NCBI GenBank assembly: GCA_964625575.1
Contig: CAZVBQ010000001.1
Span: forward strand, 124,001 to 188,000
DNA length: 64,000 bases
Origin: UTCHB3 sp964625575
Lineage (GTDB): Bacteria; Bacteroidota; Ignavibacteria; Ignavibacteriales; Ignavibacteriaceae
Direction of reading: 5' to 3'
The stretch's first letter is position 1. The number at the start of each line of letters is the position of its first letter. The position numbers and the translations under genes were made by a program. Under the pieces are notes generated by a model. That model was not told the DNA's origin, ran no database searches, and worked only from the letters and a program-made list of their open reading frames with translations. This document shows positions 27,095 through 36,036 of the stretch, in pieces.

Positions 27095-27270
27095 TGGATT
27101 TGTACTTTTGCAGCAAAAACCATACCGTTTAAATTATTCGACAAATTAGAAACAGTTAATGGTTGGCACGGTAATTGCTTGCGATCCTCTTTTCTCATTA
27201 TCAAGAGTGGGTTTTTCAACTTCAAGAAAAGTGCCAATTTTAGGTTTAACTCATTTTATTTTTGATTGAT

Positions 27271-27278
27271 TATCTTTG
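27271..27278 (+). promoter_or_regulatory. Candidate Bacteroidota-type -7 promoter box for htrA
   Basis: TATCTTTG matches the TAnnTTTG consensus of the primary sigma factor in Bacteroidota, 38 bases before the htrA ATG. I see no matching TTTG at the -33 spacing, so support is partial. Confidence 0.35.
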
Positions 27279-27316
27279 AATATTGCATTGTTTTATTTAC
27301 AAATGAGGTGCCGTAA

Positions 27317-28456
27317 ATGAGAAACAAACTGGCCGGATCAGCTTTAATTTTTATTGTTCTGTTCTCCTCGGGGTTGTTCCTTCTCAAAGGTGATAATTCC
27401 GCTGGGAAGAGTATTTATGAGAACAGTGAGTCCGTCTCAAAAGACAGGGAAAACGTGATCACGAAGACCGTTGCAAGGATATCACCTGCCATAGTCGGGA
27501 TAAATGTTATCGAAGTTCGTCAGGTTAACAACCCGTTCTTCAATCCTTTCTTCAACGATCCCTTCTTCCAGCAGTTTTTTGGGGATCAGAGTTACTCTCA
27601 AGAAGTGAAGGGACTGGGTTCCGGCTTCCTTATCTCCGGTGATGGTTACATTCTTACGAACGATCACGTGGCGGGAAATGCCAAGAAAGTTACAGTAACA
27701 CTCACAGACGGGCGACATTTCGAGGCCAAAATCATCGGAACCGACAGGGTCTCCGATATTTGCCTTCTCAAGATCGAAGAAAAGAATCTTCCCTACTTGA
27801 AACTTGGAGATTCTGATGATATAATGATCGGTGAGTGGTCGATTGCTCTCGGTAACCCGTTCGGTCTTTTCGATGTGAACGATAAGCCCACTGTGACGGT
27901 AGGCGTTATCTCGGCTGTGAACATGAACCTCGAACCGGTTGAAGACAGGTTCTATCTTAAAATGATCCAGACCGATGCCGCGATCAATGGCGGTAATTCA
28001 GGTGGACCACTCGTAAATTCGGTTGGTGATGTTATTGGAATAAACACAATTATTTACTCGACAGGCAGCGGAAAAGGAAGTATTGGGCTCGGTTTCGCGA
28101 TCCCTGTGAACAAGGTTAAAAGGATCGTGGATGAATTGAAGGCAAAAGGAGAAATTGACAGGAATTTCTTCACCGGACTGGGTGTGCAGGATATCGACGA
28201 AAAAATTGCAGCCTACTTCAAATTGCCCAATTCCCGTGGAGTGATTGTAAACAGTGTAATGAAAAATTCCCCCGCTGACAAGAGCGGCTTCAAGAACGGA
28301 GACGTTATTATGGCAGTTGAAGATTACAAGATCAGTAACAGAAACACTCTGTTAGGCTCGCTCCAGGAATTCAGAACAGGACAGACTGTCACGTTTAAGG
28401 TACTGCGAGATGAAAAAAATATTAATCTTGAAATGGAACTTGAAAGAAGAAAATGA
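27317..28456 (+). CDS. HtrA/DegP-family periplasmic serine protease
   Basis: Envelope quality-control protease and chaperone. The 379-residue protein has an N-terminal signal or anchor helix (residues 7-23), a trypsin-like domain with the triad His117 (TNDHVAG), Asp147 (VSDICLLK) and Ser228 (NGGNSGGP), and a single PDZ domain (about 285-375, FFTGLGVQDI onward). A Phe/Asn/Pro-rich loop at about 70-90 is the LA-loop region. One PDZ domain puts it nearer DegS or the HtrA of Gram-positives than two-PDZ DegP. GAGG precedes the ATG, and purB overlaps its stop by 4 bp. Confidence 0.93.
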   Translation: MRNKLAGSALIFIVLFSSGLFLLKGDNSAGKSIYENSESVSKDRENVITKTVARISPAIVGINVIEVRQVNNPFFNPFFNDPFFQQFFGDQSYSQEVKGLGSGFLISGDGYILTNDHVAGNAKKVTVTLTDGRHFEAKIIGTDRVSDICLLKIEEKNLPYLKLGDSDDIMIGEWSIALGNPFGLFDVNDKPTVTVGVISAVNMNLEPVEDRFYLKMIQTDAAINGGNSGGPLVNSVGDVIGINTIIYSTGSGKGSIGLGFAIPVNKVKRIVDELKAKGEIDRNFFTGLGVQDIDEKIAAYFKLPNSRGVIVNSVMKNSPADKSGFKNGDVIMAVEDYKISNRNTLLGSLQEFRTGQTVTFKVLRDEKNINLEMELERRK

Positions 28457-29748
28457 TAGAACGATACACACTCCCCGGAATGAAAAGGATTTGGAGTGAT
28501 CAATTTAAATATGAAACCTGGTTGAAAGTGGAAATTCTCGCCACAGAAGCCCGGGTACGGATGGGACAGGTGCCCGCGGCCGACCTTGAAGTAATTAAGC
28601 TGAAAGCCGCGTTCTCTGTTGACCGGATCAATGAAATTGAAAACACAACTCATCACGATGTAATAGCCTTTCTGACCAACGTGAACGAGAATGTCGGACC
28701 CGAGAGCAGACATCTCCATTATGGCATGACCTCTTCTGACGTGCTTGACACGGCCCTCTCATATCAGATAAAAGAGGCCACACACATTATCCAGAAAAAA
28801 GTTGATGAACTCATAGAAGTTCTCGCCACTCGCGCGAAAGAACATAAAAACACCCTCTGCATCGGAAGAACTCACGGCATACATGCTGAAGTGACCACTA
28901 TGGGGCTCAAATTCGCGCAGTGGTTTGATGAAATGCGAAGGAACAGAAAACGCCTGAATGACGCGCTTTTCGAAATTTCCACCGGCAAGATATCGGGTGC
29001 CGTTGGAACATTCGATCACCTTTCACCCGAGGTTGAAGAATACGTGTGCAAACACCTTGATCTCCGCCCCGAACCCGTTTCAACACAGGTCATCCAAAGA
29101 GACAGGCACGCTTTTTACCTCAGTGTTTTGGCAATTATGGCAGGAACACTAGAGAAGATCGCCACTGAAGTGCGACACTTGCAAAAAACTGAAGTTCTTG
29201 AGGTGGAGGAATATTTCGGTCAGGGACAGAAGGGTTCATCGGCCATGCCGCATAAGAGAAACCCGATTGTCTGTGAACGGATCACGGGTATGGCCCGGAT
29301 GATGCGGTCATACGTAAATCCCGGCATTGAGAATATATCACTCTGGCATGAGCGAGACATTTCTCACTCCTCTGTGGAGAGGGTTGTCTTCCCTGATGCA
29401 ACCATTCTTATTGATTACATGCTGCAGAAATCGATCGATCTGATCTGGAAGTTGATCATCTATCCCGAAAACATGATGAAAAACATTCAGTTGACCCGCG
29501 GACTGATCTTTTCACAGAAAGTACTCCTCGCGCTGACGGAGTCAGGACTTTCACGTGAGGAGTCTTACGCTGCTGTTCAGGATGCGGCGATGAGAGTATG
29601 GCGCGACACTTCACTTAATCTAAAAGATGAATTACTGAAGAATGACAAGGTTAAAGAGAGGGTTACCTCTCAAAAATTGGATGAAATCTTCGATCTTCAA
29701 AATTCACTGAAAAATCTTGATCACATCTTCCACCGTACATTTGGTTAA
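28453..29748 (+). CDS. purB: Adenylosuccinate lyase
   Basis: Splits SAICAR and adenylosuccinate, releasing fumarate, in purine synthesis. The 431-residue protein has HYGMTSSDVLDTALS, CIGRTHGIHAEVTTMG with the catalytic His, and the superfamily signature GSSAMPHKRNPI with the mobile-loop Ser. Length is normal. It is translationally coupled to htrA through ATGA, an unusual but plausible operon. A strong terminator follows at once. Confidence 0.97.
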   Translation: MIERYTLPGMKRIWSDQFKYETWLKVEILATEARVRMGQVPAADLEVIKLKAAFSVDRINEIENTTHHDVIAFLTNVNENVGPESRHLHYGMTSSDVLDTALSYQIKEATHIIQKKVDELIEVLATRAKEHKNTLCIGRTHGIHAEVTTMGLKFAQWFDEMRRNRKRLNDALFEISTGKISGAVGTFDHLSPEVEEYVCKHLDLRPEPVSTQVIQRDRHAFYLSVLAIMAGTLEKIATEVRHLQKTEVLEVEEYFGQGQKGSSAMPHKRNPIVCERITGMARMMRSYVNPGIENISLWHERDISHSSVERVVFPDATILIDYMLQKSIDLIWKLIIYPENMMKNIQLTRGLIFSQKVLLALTESGLSREESYAAVQDAAMRVWRDTSLNLKDELLKNDKVKERVTSQKLDEIFDLQNSLKNLDHIFHRTFG

Positions 29749-29750
29749 AA

Positions 29751-29781
29751 AAAAAGGACCGGTTTGCCGCCGGTCCTTTTT
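29751..29781. terminator. Bidirectional terminator between purB and aldehyde dehydrogenase
   Basis: AAAAAGGACCGG and CCGGTCCTTTTT pair perfectly over 12 bp with a 7-base loop. The A and T flanks make it work in both directions, as fits two convergent genes. Confidence 0.9.
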
Positions 29782-29798
29782 ACTTTTATATCTGTCTG

Positions 29799-31331
29799 TT
29801 AGATATCGAATTTAATTCCCTGAGCCAATGGGAGCTGATCAGAGAAGTTTATGGTATTCGTCTGCCTTCTCATGTAAGCTCTCCAGGCATCAGAGCCTGA
29901 TTCACGACCGCCACCGGTTTCTTTTTCGCCACCGAACGCGCCACCGATTTCAGCACCTGAAGTACCGATGTTCACGTTAGCAATACCGCAGTCGGAGCCA
30001 CGGGCGGAAAGGAACTCTTCTGTTTCTCTCATGTTCAGCGAGAATATTGAAGAAGAGAGACCCTGAACCACGTCGTTCTGAATCCTGATGGCTTCTTTAA
30101 CGTCGCCTTTGTACTTGATCAAATATAGAATTGGCGCGAAAGTTTCTTCCTGAACGATCGGAAAATGATTTTCAACTTCGCAGATCGCCGGTTTCACATA
30201 GCACCCTGATTCATATCCTTCGCCGGAGAGCACATCACCACCATAGATGATCGTTCCGCCGGATTTCTTGACCTCTTCGAGGGCGTGTGAGAAATCTTTC
30301 ACGGCACCTTTATCGATAAGTGGACCTACATGATTTGATACATCAAGCGGGTTACCGATCTTGAGTGAACCGTAAGCTTTAACGAGGGTTTCCTTGATCC
30401 TGTCGTATATGCTCTCATGTATGATAAGTCTTCGTGTGGAGGTACACCTCTGTCCCGCTGTACCAACGGCACCGAACACAATCGCGGGGATGGCAATATT
30501 AAGATCAGCATCCGGTGTAAGAATGATGGCGTTGTTGCCGCCAAGTTCCATAATTGCTTTCCCAAATCTGGAGGCGATGACGGAATTCGCATGACGGCCA
30601 ACTCTTGTGGAGCCGGTAAGAGAGATCAAAGGAATTCTTCTGTCATTGAGGATTCTCTCACCCACTGTTGAACCTTTGCCAACAATAAGGTTGAAAATTC
30701 CTTCGGGGAGGTTATTCGCCTCAAGTACACGGGAGATGATCTTCTGAACCGCGATTGCTGCCAAAGGTACTTTTGAGCTTGGTTTCCAGAGATTTACATC
30801 ACCACACACTGCCGCGATCATCGCGTTCCATGAGTAAACGGCAACAGGAAAGTTAAAAGCGGAAATGGTGCAAACGATTCCGAGCGGGTGCCATTGCTCA
30901 TACATTCTGTGGTCTTTTCTTTCAGAATGCATCGCCAAACCATAAAGCTGACGTGATAAACCAACTGCAAAGTCACAGATATCTATCATTTCCTGAACTT
31001 CGCCCCACCCTTCCTGAAGTGATTTGCCCATTTCATAAGAAACAAGTCTTCCGAGTGGATCTTTAAATTTTCTTATCTCTTCACCGATCTGCCTGACGAT
31101 TTCGCCTCTTTTGGGCGCGGGAACATCCCTCCAATAGAGAAAAGCCTCTGAGGCTTTTGCCACAATTTCTTCATAATCGGCTTCTGATGCCTGATAAACT
31201 GAAGCAATTTTGTCTCCGGATCCCGGGCTATAAATATCCAATATTCCGGCATTCTGCGATTCTTTCCATTCACGACCGGTGCTCGCACCGTAATTTACGT
31301 CTTCTATTCCGAGTTGCTTAAGGAACTCCAT
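29799..31331 (-). CDS. Alpha-aminoadipate semialdehyde dehydrogenase (ALDH7-like)
   Basis: NAD(P)-dependent aldehyde dehydrogenase of the antiquitin (ALDH7) type. The 510-residue chain has SAFNFPVAVYSWN (cofactor entry), WKPSSKVPLAA, SLTGSTRVG, the general base Glu262 in MELGGNNAI and nucleophile Cys296 in GTAGQRCTSTRR. The C-terminal NVNIGTSGAEIGGAFGGEKE is typical of ALDH7. It faces a lysine 6-aminotransferase gene across a shared promoter region, so oxidation of 2-aminoadipate 6-semialdehyde to 2-aminoadipate in lysine degradation is the best assignment (inference from context plus family). A GGGAG SD precedes the ATG. Confidence 0.87.
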   Translation of the reverse strand: MEFLKQLGIEDVNYGASTGREWKESQNAGILDIYSPGSGDKIASVYQASEADYEEIVAKASEAFLYWRDVPAPKRGEIVRQIGEEIRKFKDPLGRLVSYEMGKSLQEGWGEVQEMIDICDFAVGLSRQLYGLAMHSERKDHRMYEQWHPLGIVCTISAFNFPVAVYSWNAMIAAVCGDVNLWKPSSKVPLAAIAVQKIISRVLEANNLPEGIFNLIVGKGSTVGERILNDRRIPLISLTGSTRVGRHANSVIASRFGKAIMELGGNNAIILTPDADLNIAIPAIVFGAVGTAGQRCTSTRRLIIHESIYDRIKETLVKAYGSLKIGNPLDVSNHVGPLIDKGAVKDFSHALEEVKKSGGTIIYGGDVLSGEGYESGCYVKPAICEVENHFPIVQEETFAPILYLIKYKGDVKEAIRIQNDVVQGLSSSIFSLNMRETEEFLSARGSDCGIANVNIGTSGAEIGGAFGGEKETGGGRESGSDAWRAYMRRQTNTINFSDQLPLAQGIKFDI

Positions 31332-31659
31332 TGTATCTCCCGAATTTTTTTTAATTCAACATGGAAATATATGGATAACGGCTTTTGAATTATGTAGTGG
31401 TTGTTACATTTTTTTGTCCGAATGAAATTATTTTTACATTACCATTTTATCTAATGAGCTAAAATAATTATATTGTAGTTATGAAAAGTATGTTTTCACT
31501 TCCACCACTCAGAACCTACAACGAGCCTTTCAGCCCAAGGCTGCTGCGTAGTTATTTCGTTTCGAAATTCGAATCCGTGTTCTAAAAACACCCCCTTCCC
31601 TGCTTACTTTTTTTAACTGACCAGTTTTCAAACGCATCAAAACCACACGGGAGGTCTAT
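31332..31659. other. 328-bp divergent promoter region of the lysine-catabolism genes
   Basis: Separates the aldehyde dehydrogenase (minus) from lysine aminotransferase (plus). The left two thirds are AT-rich. A good SD (GGGAGGT) lies four bases before the ATG at 31660 and another (GGGAG) before 31331. The region holds one short frame (31481-31585). I see no clear operator repeat or riboswitch; the only small palindrome is TTCGAA near 31561. Confidence 0.6.
31481..31585 (+). CDS. Possible 34-residue leader or small protein
   Basis: ATG to TAA frame of 34 codons upstream of the lysine aminotransferase gene. The product would be basic and aromatic, opening MKSMFSLPPLRTYNEPFSP and ending SKFESVF. 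There is no SD and no known family. It contains no lysine-rich run of the kind expected in an attenuation peptide. It may be chance; reported because it fills most of a long leader. Confidence 0.15.
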   Translation: MKSMFSLPPLRTYNEPFSPRLLRSYFVSKFESVF

Positions 31660-33003
31660 ATGCTTTCAGATGTTGCTATTGGCACACACAAATTAACCGC
31701 CGAAGATGTTTTTCCTGTACTGCACAAACGATTGCTTGCGGATGGGTATGATTTTGTACTCGATATCCAAAAGAGCCACGGCAGACACATGGTTGAAGCG
31801 AGAACCGGCGACGAGTACCTTGATTTCTTCTCATTTTTTGCATCATCCGCGCTCGGGATGAACCATCCAAAACTCAATAACCCTGAATTCCGGGATAAAC
31901 TTGCATGGGCAGCCTTAAACAAACCATCAAACTCAGATATATACACTGTATACAAAGCCGAGTTGGTTGACGCCATCAGCAAATACGCTATGCCAGAACA
32001 TTTCAAATACCTCTTCTTTGTTGAAGGTGGTGCTGTTGCAGTCGAAAATGGATTGAAAGTCGCCTTCGACTGGAAAGTCAGGAAGAATTTCCGTAAAGGC
32101 TACAAGGAAGAAAAAGGGCACAAAGTTCTCCACTTTAAAGAAGCATTTCACGGTAGAACCGGATACACAATGTCTCTGACAAACACTGATCCTAACAAAG
32201 TGAGTCTGTTTCCGAAATTCGACTGGCCAAGAGTCTTGAATCCCAAGATCACCTTCCCTCTCGCGGATAACCTCGAAGCTGTTATCAAAGCAGAGCAAGA
32301 GTCAATCGATCAGATCCACGCGGCCATCAAGGCAAATCCTGATGATATTGCAGTGATAATCATTGAGCCGATCCAGGCTGAAGGTGGCGACAACCACTTC
32401 AGAAATGAATTTCTATTGAAACTCAGAGAAATCGCGGATGAAAATGATATCATGCTTATGTTCGACGAAGTTCAGACGGGTGTTGGATTGACAGGTAAAA
32501 TGTGGGCTTCCGAACATTTTGTAATGCCTGACATCATTTCTTTCGGCAAGAAAATGCAGGTTTGTGGAATCATGGTCAGCGACCGTGTAAACGAAGAGCC
32601 GGATAACGTGTTCAAGGTGTCTTCAAGAATAAACTCGACCTGGGGTGGAAATCTTACTGATATGGTGAGAGCTGCCAAAATACTCGAAGTTATACATGAA
32701 GACGGTTTGGTTCAGCATTCAGCAGATATGGGAGATATACTACTCGCTGAACTGAATGATATGCAACGTGAATTCCCCAATCTTGTTTCCAATGTCAGGG
32801 GAAAAGGTTTGATGTGCGCTTTCGATTTCGATGATAAAGCAATCAGAAATGATTTCATTTCACACTGCTGGAAGAACAAACTTATGATGCTTTCATGCGG
32901 TGAAAGAAGCGTGAGGTTCAGAACACCTCTCACAATTCAGAAAAATGAACTTCAGACAGGTTGCAAAATTATCAGAGAAGTGTTAAATTCGCTTGTCAAA
33001 TAA
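31660..33003 (+). CDS. lat: L-lysine 6-aminotransferase
   Basis: PLP enzyme that moves the epsilon-amino group of lysine to 2-oxoglutarate, giving aminoadipate semialdehyde. The 447-residue sequence matches the LAT branch of class III aminotransferases: SFFASSALGMNHP, VEGGAVAVENGLK (cofactor phosphate loop), FHGRTGYTMSLTNT, LMFDEVQTGVGLTG (PLP-binding Asp) and the Schiff-base lysine in ISFGKKMQVCG (Lys297 or 298). The STWGGNLTDMVRA segment is also LAT-like. It works with the divergent dehydrogenase at 29799. A terminator follows. Confidence 0.93.
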   Translation: MLSDVAIGTHKLTAEDVFPVLHKRLLADGYDFVLDIQKSHGRHMVEARTGDEYLDFFSFFASSALGMNHPKLNNPEFRDKLAWAALNKPSNSDIYTVYKAELVDAISKYAMPEHFKYLFFVEGGAVAVENGLKVAFDWKVRKNFRKGYKEEKGHKVLHFKEAFHGRTGYTMSLTNTDPNKVSLFPKFDWPRVLNPKITFPLADNLEAVIKAEQESIDQIHAAIKANPDDIAVIIIEPIQAEGGDNHFRNEFLLKLREIADENDIMLMFDEVQTGVGLTGKMWASEHFVMPDIISFGKKMQVCGIMVSDRVNEEPDNVFKVSSRINSTWGGNLTDMVRAAKILEVIHEDGLVQHSADMGDILLAELNDMQREFPNLVSNVRGKGLMCAFDFDDKAIRNDFISHCWKNKLMMLSCGERSVRFRTPLTIQKNELQTGCKIIREVLNSLVK

Positions 33004-33041
33004 TATAAAGTTGTATATACCTTTAAACTACTTGCATCGGA

Positions 33042-33070
33042 CGGCTCCCCCTCGGGAGCCGTTTCGATTT
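33042..33070 (+). terminator. Rho-independent terminator after lat
   Basis: CGGCTCCC and GGGAGCCG form an 8-bp GC-rich stem with a 4-base loop, followed by TTTCGATTTT. It lies 38 bases after the lat stop and just before the convergent apt gene. Confidence 0.85.
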
Positions 33071-33088
33071 TAAAGCACTCAGTGGCTG

Positions 33089-33613
33089 TTAATTCTCGTC
33101 ATGATACGAGATCAGTGAATCAAGATGATACCCCGACAGTTTCCTCCGCCCTGGAAGGAAAGTCAGTTCGATCAGAAACTGTATTGAGGCGACCTTTCCA
33201 CCGGCTTTCTCGATCAGTTTAACGGCTGCCTCAGCCGTTCCACCCGTGGCGAGTAGATCGTCATGGAGGAGCACCACATCCCCCGGTTTAACGGAATCGA
33301 TGTGCATCTCAATTGAATCGGTGCCGTATTCAAGTTCGTATGACTCTGAAATGGTTTTTGAAGGGAGTTTCCCGGGTTTTCTGATCAAAACAAAACCCGC
33401 GTTCAGACGCTCGGCAAGAATACTGCCCAGAATAAATCCCCGTGACTCAATTCCCGCCACCTTGGTTATTCCCAGGTCTTTCACGTTCCGGTAAATTCGA
33501 TCTGCTGCGTCTTTCAACGCGGCAGGATTTTCAAGAAGTGTGGTGATATCCCGGAACATGATGCCCGGTTTTGGGAAATCCTTGATACTTCTGATTTGTT
33601 CTTTGAGATCCAT
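33089..33613 (-). CDS. apt: Adenine phosphoribosyltransferase
   Basis: Salvages adenine with PRPP to AMP. The 174-residue protein has FPKPGIMFRDITTLL, AGIESRGFILG and the PRPP loop VVLLHDDLLATGGTAEA, all diagnostic. An AGGAG-like site precedes the ATG. It ends the minus-strand run from dusB and PolX, 11 bases after the enoyl-CoA hydratase. Confidence 0.97.
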   Translation of the reverse strand: MDLKEQIRSIKDFPKPGIMFRDITTLLENPAALKDAADRIYRNVKDLGITKVAGIESRGFILGSILAERLNAGFVLIRKPGKLPSKTISESYELEYGTDSIEMHIDSVKPGDVVLLHDDLLATGGTAEAAVKLIEKAGGKVASIQFLIELTFLPGRRKLSGYHLDSLISYHDEN

Positions 33614-33624
33614 CCTAATGTCTC

Positions 33625-34374
33625 CTATTTATTGAGAAATTTATCAATACCGGTTCTGAATTCTTCAGTGGTACGGCTGATCACATTATATTTTTGTGAT
33701 ATCCTTACCGCCTCCCTGTGGTCAAGATTCTTGATCGTTCTTATGAGGTGCTTGGTCTGTTTGATACTTTCGGGCGAGTTTCGGTTCAATTTTTCACAGA
33801 GTTCAACTGCTTCCTTCAGAGCATCATTAGAAACGATATCCACCAATCCGATTTGGAGAGCCCTTTCAGCGTTCAGAATTTCCGCAGAGATCAAAAGTTG
33901 TCGTGCCTTAAACTCACTTATCCGCCGGAGAAGAAGAAATGAAACGATCGCTGGCAAAAATCCGATCTTCACTTCGCTGTATCCGAGCATCGCGCTTTGG
34001 GCATCGGCAATAATAAAATCACAGGCTGTGGCAAGTCCGCATCCCCCGGCGATCGCGGGTCCGTTAACCGCGGCAATAGTTGGCTTGTAAGACTCGTAAA
34101 CGGTGAGGATAAGTTCAGTGATAAGAGATGAATCCAGATCGTTCTCTCCGATGCTGTTCTCACGGATATTCTGAAGATACTGCAGATCAGCCCCTGCAGA
34201 GAATGCTTTACCGGCTCCCGTTATCACAATTGATTTAATCTTCTCATCATCTTCACACTCTTTGAATTTACGGATAAACTCACGAATCAGGGATGGTGAA
34301 AGTGCATTTCGCTTTTCTTCACGGCTAAGTGTGAGAATAGCCGTTTCATTTTGAATCCTCAGATCTACCATCAT
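33625..34374 (-). CDS. Enoyl-CoA hydratase/isomerase family protein
   Basis: Crotonase-fold enzyme, about 249 residues. Seen: LTLSREEKRNALS at the N-terminus, the oxyanion-hole loops GAGKAFSAGADLQYLQ and AAVNGPAIAGGCGLATACDF, and GYSEVKIGFLPAIVSFLLLRR. The second-half position usually holding a catalytic Glu reads EVKIGFLPA, compatible with hydratase or with other crotonases such as methylglutaconyl-CoA hydratase. Tandem ATG codons at 34374 and 34371 follow an AAGGA SD; both overlap the polX stop. Substrate not assignable. Confidence 0.85.
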   Translation of the reverse strand: MMVDLRIQNETAILTLSREEKRNALSPSLIREFIRKFKECEDDEKIKSIVITGAGKAFSAGADLQYLQNIRENSIGENDLDSSLITELILTVYESYKPTIAAVNGPAIAGGCGLATACDFIIADAQSAMLGYSEVKIGFLPAIVSFLLLRRISEFKARQLLISAEILNAERALQIGLVDIVSNDALKEAVELCEKLNRNSPESIKQTKHLIRTIKNLDHREAVRISQKYNVISRTTEEFRTGIDKFLNK

Positions 34375-36032
34375 TTTTTCCTTATGAAATGGTGAAAATT
34401 TTCGAGACTGTAACAATTTATTACTTCAGAACTCTTCATCCCGGCTTTTCTTGCGATCCTTATACCATATTCCACGTTCGCGAGTTGAGTTGTGGAGTGC
34501 GCGTCAGGATTAATACTGAATTTACAACCTGCCTCCCTTGCCCGGTTAATTCTGCGCCAGTCGAGATCAAGCCTGTAGGGTGAAGCATTAATTTCGATAG
34601 CGACATCGTTCGCTTTACACGCGTCGATAATTTTATCAAAATCAGCTTCAAATTCTGGTCGCTCCAGCAGGATTCTTCCGCTTGGATGTCCCAAAACGTC
34701 TGTGTGTCTGTTCTCTATCGCCCTTAAAATTCTCGCGGTCATCTCATCACGGTTAAGTGAAAATCTTGAATGGATCGAGGCTACCACAAAGTCGAAGTTT
34801 TCGAGAAATTCATCACCATAGTCGAGTGCGCCATCCTTCAGAATATCTGCCTCAATTCCGTGGAAGATCGTTACGCCTAAAACCCGGGCAACTCTCGCGA
34901 TCTCATCCTTTTGGAGCATGACGCGGTCTTCACGCAGTCCGTTAGCCTGAAAGGAAGCCTTGCTGTGATCACACACCGCGAAATACTCGTACCCAAGCGA
35001 GGCAGCTGCTGATATCATTTCCTGCAACGTGTTGGCACCGTCGGAGAAATTTGTATGGAAGTGAAAGCTTCCTTTGAAGTAATCAAGTGCAAGATCGGAG
35101 CCTTCAAATCTGTTGTCATGAATCCTCTCCAGCAGTTCTTCCTCCCGCATTTCAGGTATGATGTAAGGAAATCCGTACACTTGAAAAATATCGACCTCGG
35201 AATTGATCTCCTTCCACTTAACGGAATCAGGGTCATACTTACTGATGAACTTCTCACTTCCTGTTGAACGATACAACGAGATAAAGAAACCGGTCTGATC
35301 TGTTTCACAATAAAAGATAAGACTCGCCACTCCCTGATATTTTGCCTCGACACCGAATTCAAGATCAGGTATACCGAGTCGCTCACCTACCACTTTCTTT
35401 ACTGTTTCTGGTTCATCAGTTAGTATAATAAATTCAAGCCGTGAAATAACTTCCATATTCCGTCGGTAATCACCGGTGACAGAAAACATCTTTATTTCGG
35501 GGATGGATGACAGGTGTGACTCTATTTCCTTAACTAATTTTGTGGCAGCGTCAAGACGGATTTGCGAGCGGTTTTGCTTGTATGTCCTGATATTCTCAAG
35601 CAGTTTTTCAGCGCCGGCCTGAGTAAAACCTTTTACTCCCGCAATGCCGCCCGATATACAAAAGGCCTCAAGTTTCGTTACATCCGTGATTTCATGCTCA
35701 TAATAAAGTTGCACTGCCTTTTTGGGTCCCAATCCTCTGATCTGATTTATCTCAACAAGTCCTGCCGGGATTTCTGCTTCGAGTTCCCTGAGAGCCGAAG
35801 AATAGCCCATGTTGAAATAATCGGCAACCACAGATAGAATCCCTTTGCCAATACCCGGAAGTGCCGCAAGACTACCCGACTCAAACATTTCGGAAATATC
35901 GCCTTCAATTCCTGATATTATGGTGTAGGCTTTGCGGAAAGCATTTATTTTGAACACATTCTCCCCTTTTAACTCAAGGAGATAAGTGATTCTGTCAATG
36001 GTTTTCAGGAGGTTGATCTTGTCGTCGTTCAT
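34371..36032 (-). CDS. polX: PolX family protein: degenerate polymerase domain plus PHP nuclease
   Basis: Bacterial PolX joins a family X DNA polymerase (gap filling in base excision repair) to a PHP domain with 3'-5' exonuclease activity. This 553-residue copy has the helix-hairpin-helix elements (LAALPGIGKGI near 58, IRGLGPKKAVQLY near 100) and a palm core GDYRRNMEVISRLEF at 187-201. The two metal Asp residues expected at 198 and 200 are Arg and Glu, and the third-Asp strand is also not recognisable. The PHP domain keeps its ligands: HFHTNFSDG (324-332), VCDHSK, FHGIEADIL, ASIHSRF, LGHPSGR, IEINASP and NPDAHS. So the nuclease is probably active and the polymerase not. Confidence 0.9.
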   Translation of the reverse strand: MNDDKINLLKTIDRITYLLELKGENVFKINAFRKAYTIISGIEGDISEMFESGSLAALPGIGKGILSVVADYFNMGYSSALRELEAEIPAGLVEINQIRGLGPKKAVQLYYEHEITDVTKLEAFCISGGIAGVKGFTQAGAEKLLENIRTYKQNRSQIRLDAATKLVKEIESHLSSIPEIKMFSVTGDYRRNMEVISRLEFIILTDEPETVKKVVGERLGIPDLEFGVEAKYQGVASLIFYCETDQTGFFISLYRSTGSEKFISKYDPDSVKWKEINSEVDIFQVYGFPYIIPEMREEELLERIHDNRFEGSDLALDYFKGSFHFHTNFSDGANTLQEMISAAASLGYEYFAVCDHSKASFQANGLREDRVMLQKDEIARVARVLGVTIFHGIEADILKDGALDYGDEFLENFDFVVASIHSRFSLNRDEMTARILRAIENRHTDVLGHPSGRILLERPEFEADFDKIIDACKANDVAIEINASPYRLDLDWRRINRAREAGCKFSINPDAHSTTQLANVEYGIRIARKAGMKSSEVINCYSLENFHHFIRKK

Positions 36033-36036
36033 AGGA

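Noticed and set aside
27082..27237. Longer HydC with a 52-residue N-terminal leader
   Set aside because: The leader is not like any NuoE N-terminus, and a good SD precedes the internal ATG 27081.
27082..27316. Possible tRNA or riboswitch in the hydC-htrA divergent spacer
   Set aside because: No cloverleaf or conserved aptamer core found; it looks like an ordinary AT-rich double promoter.
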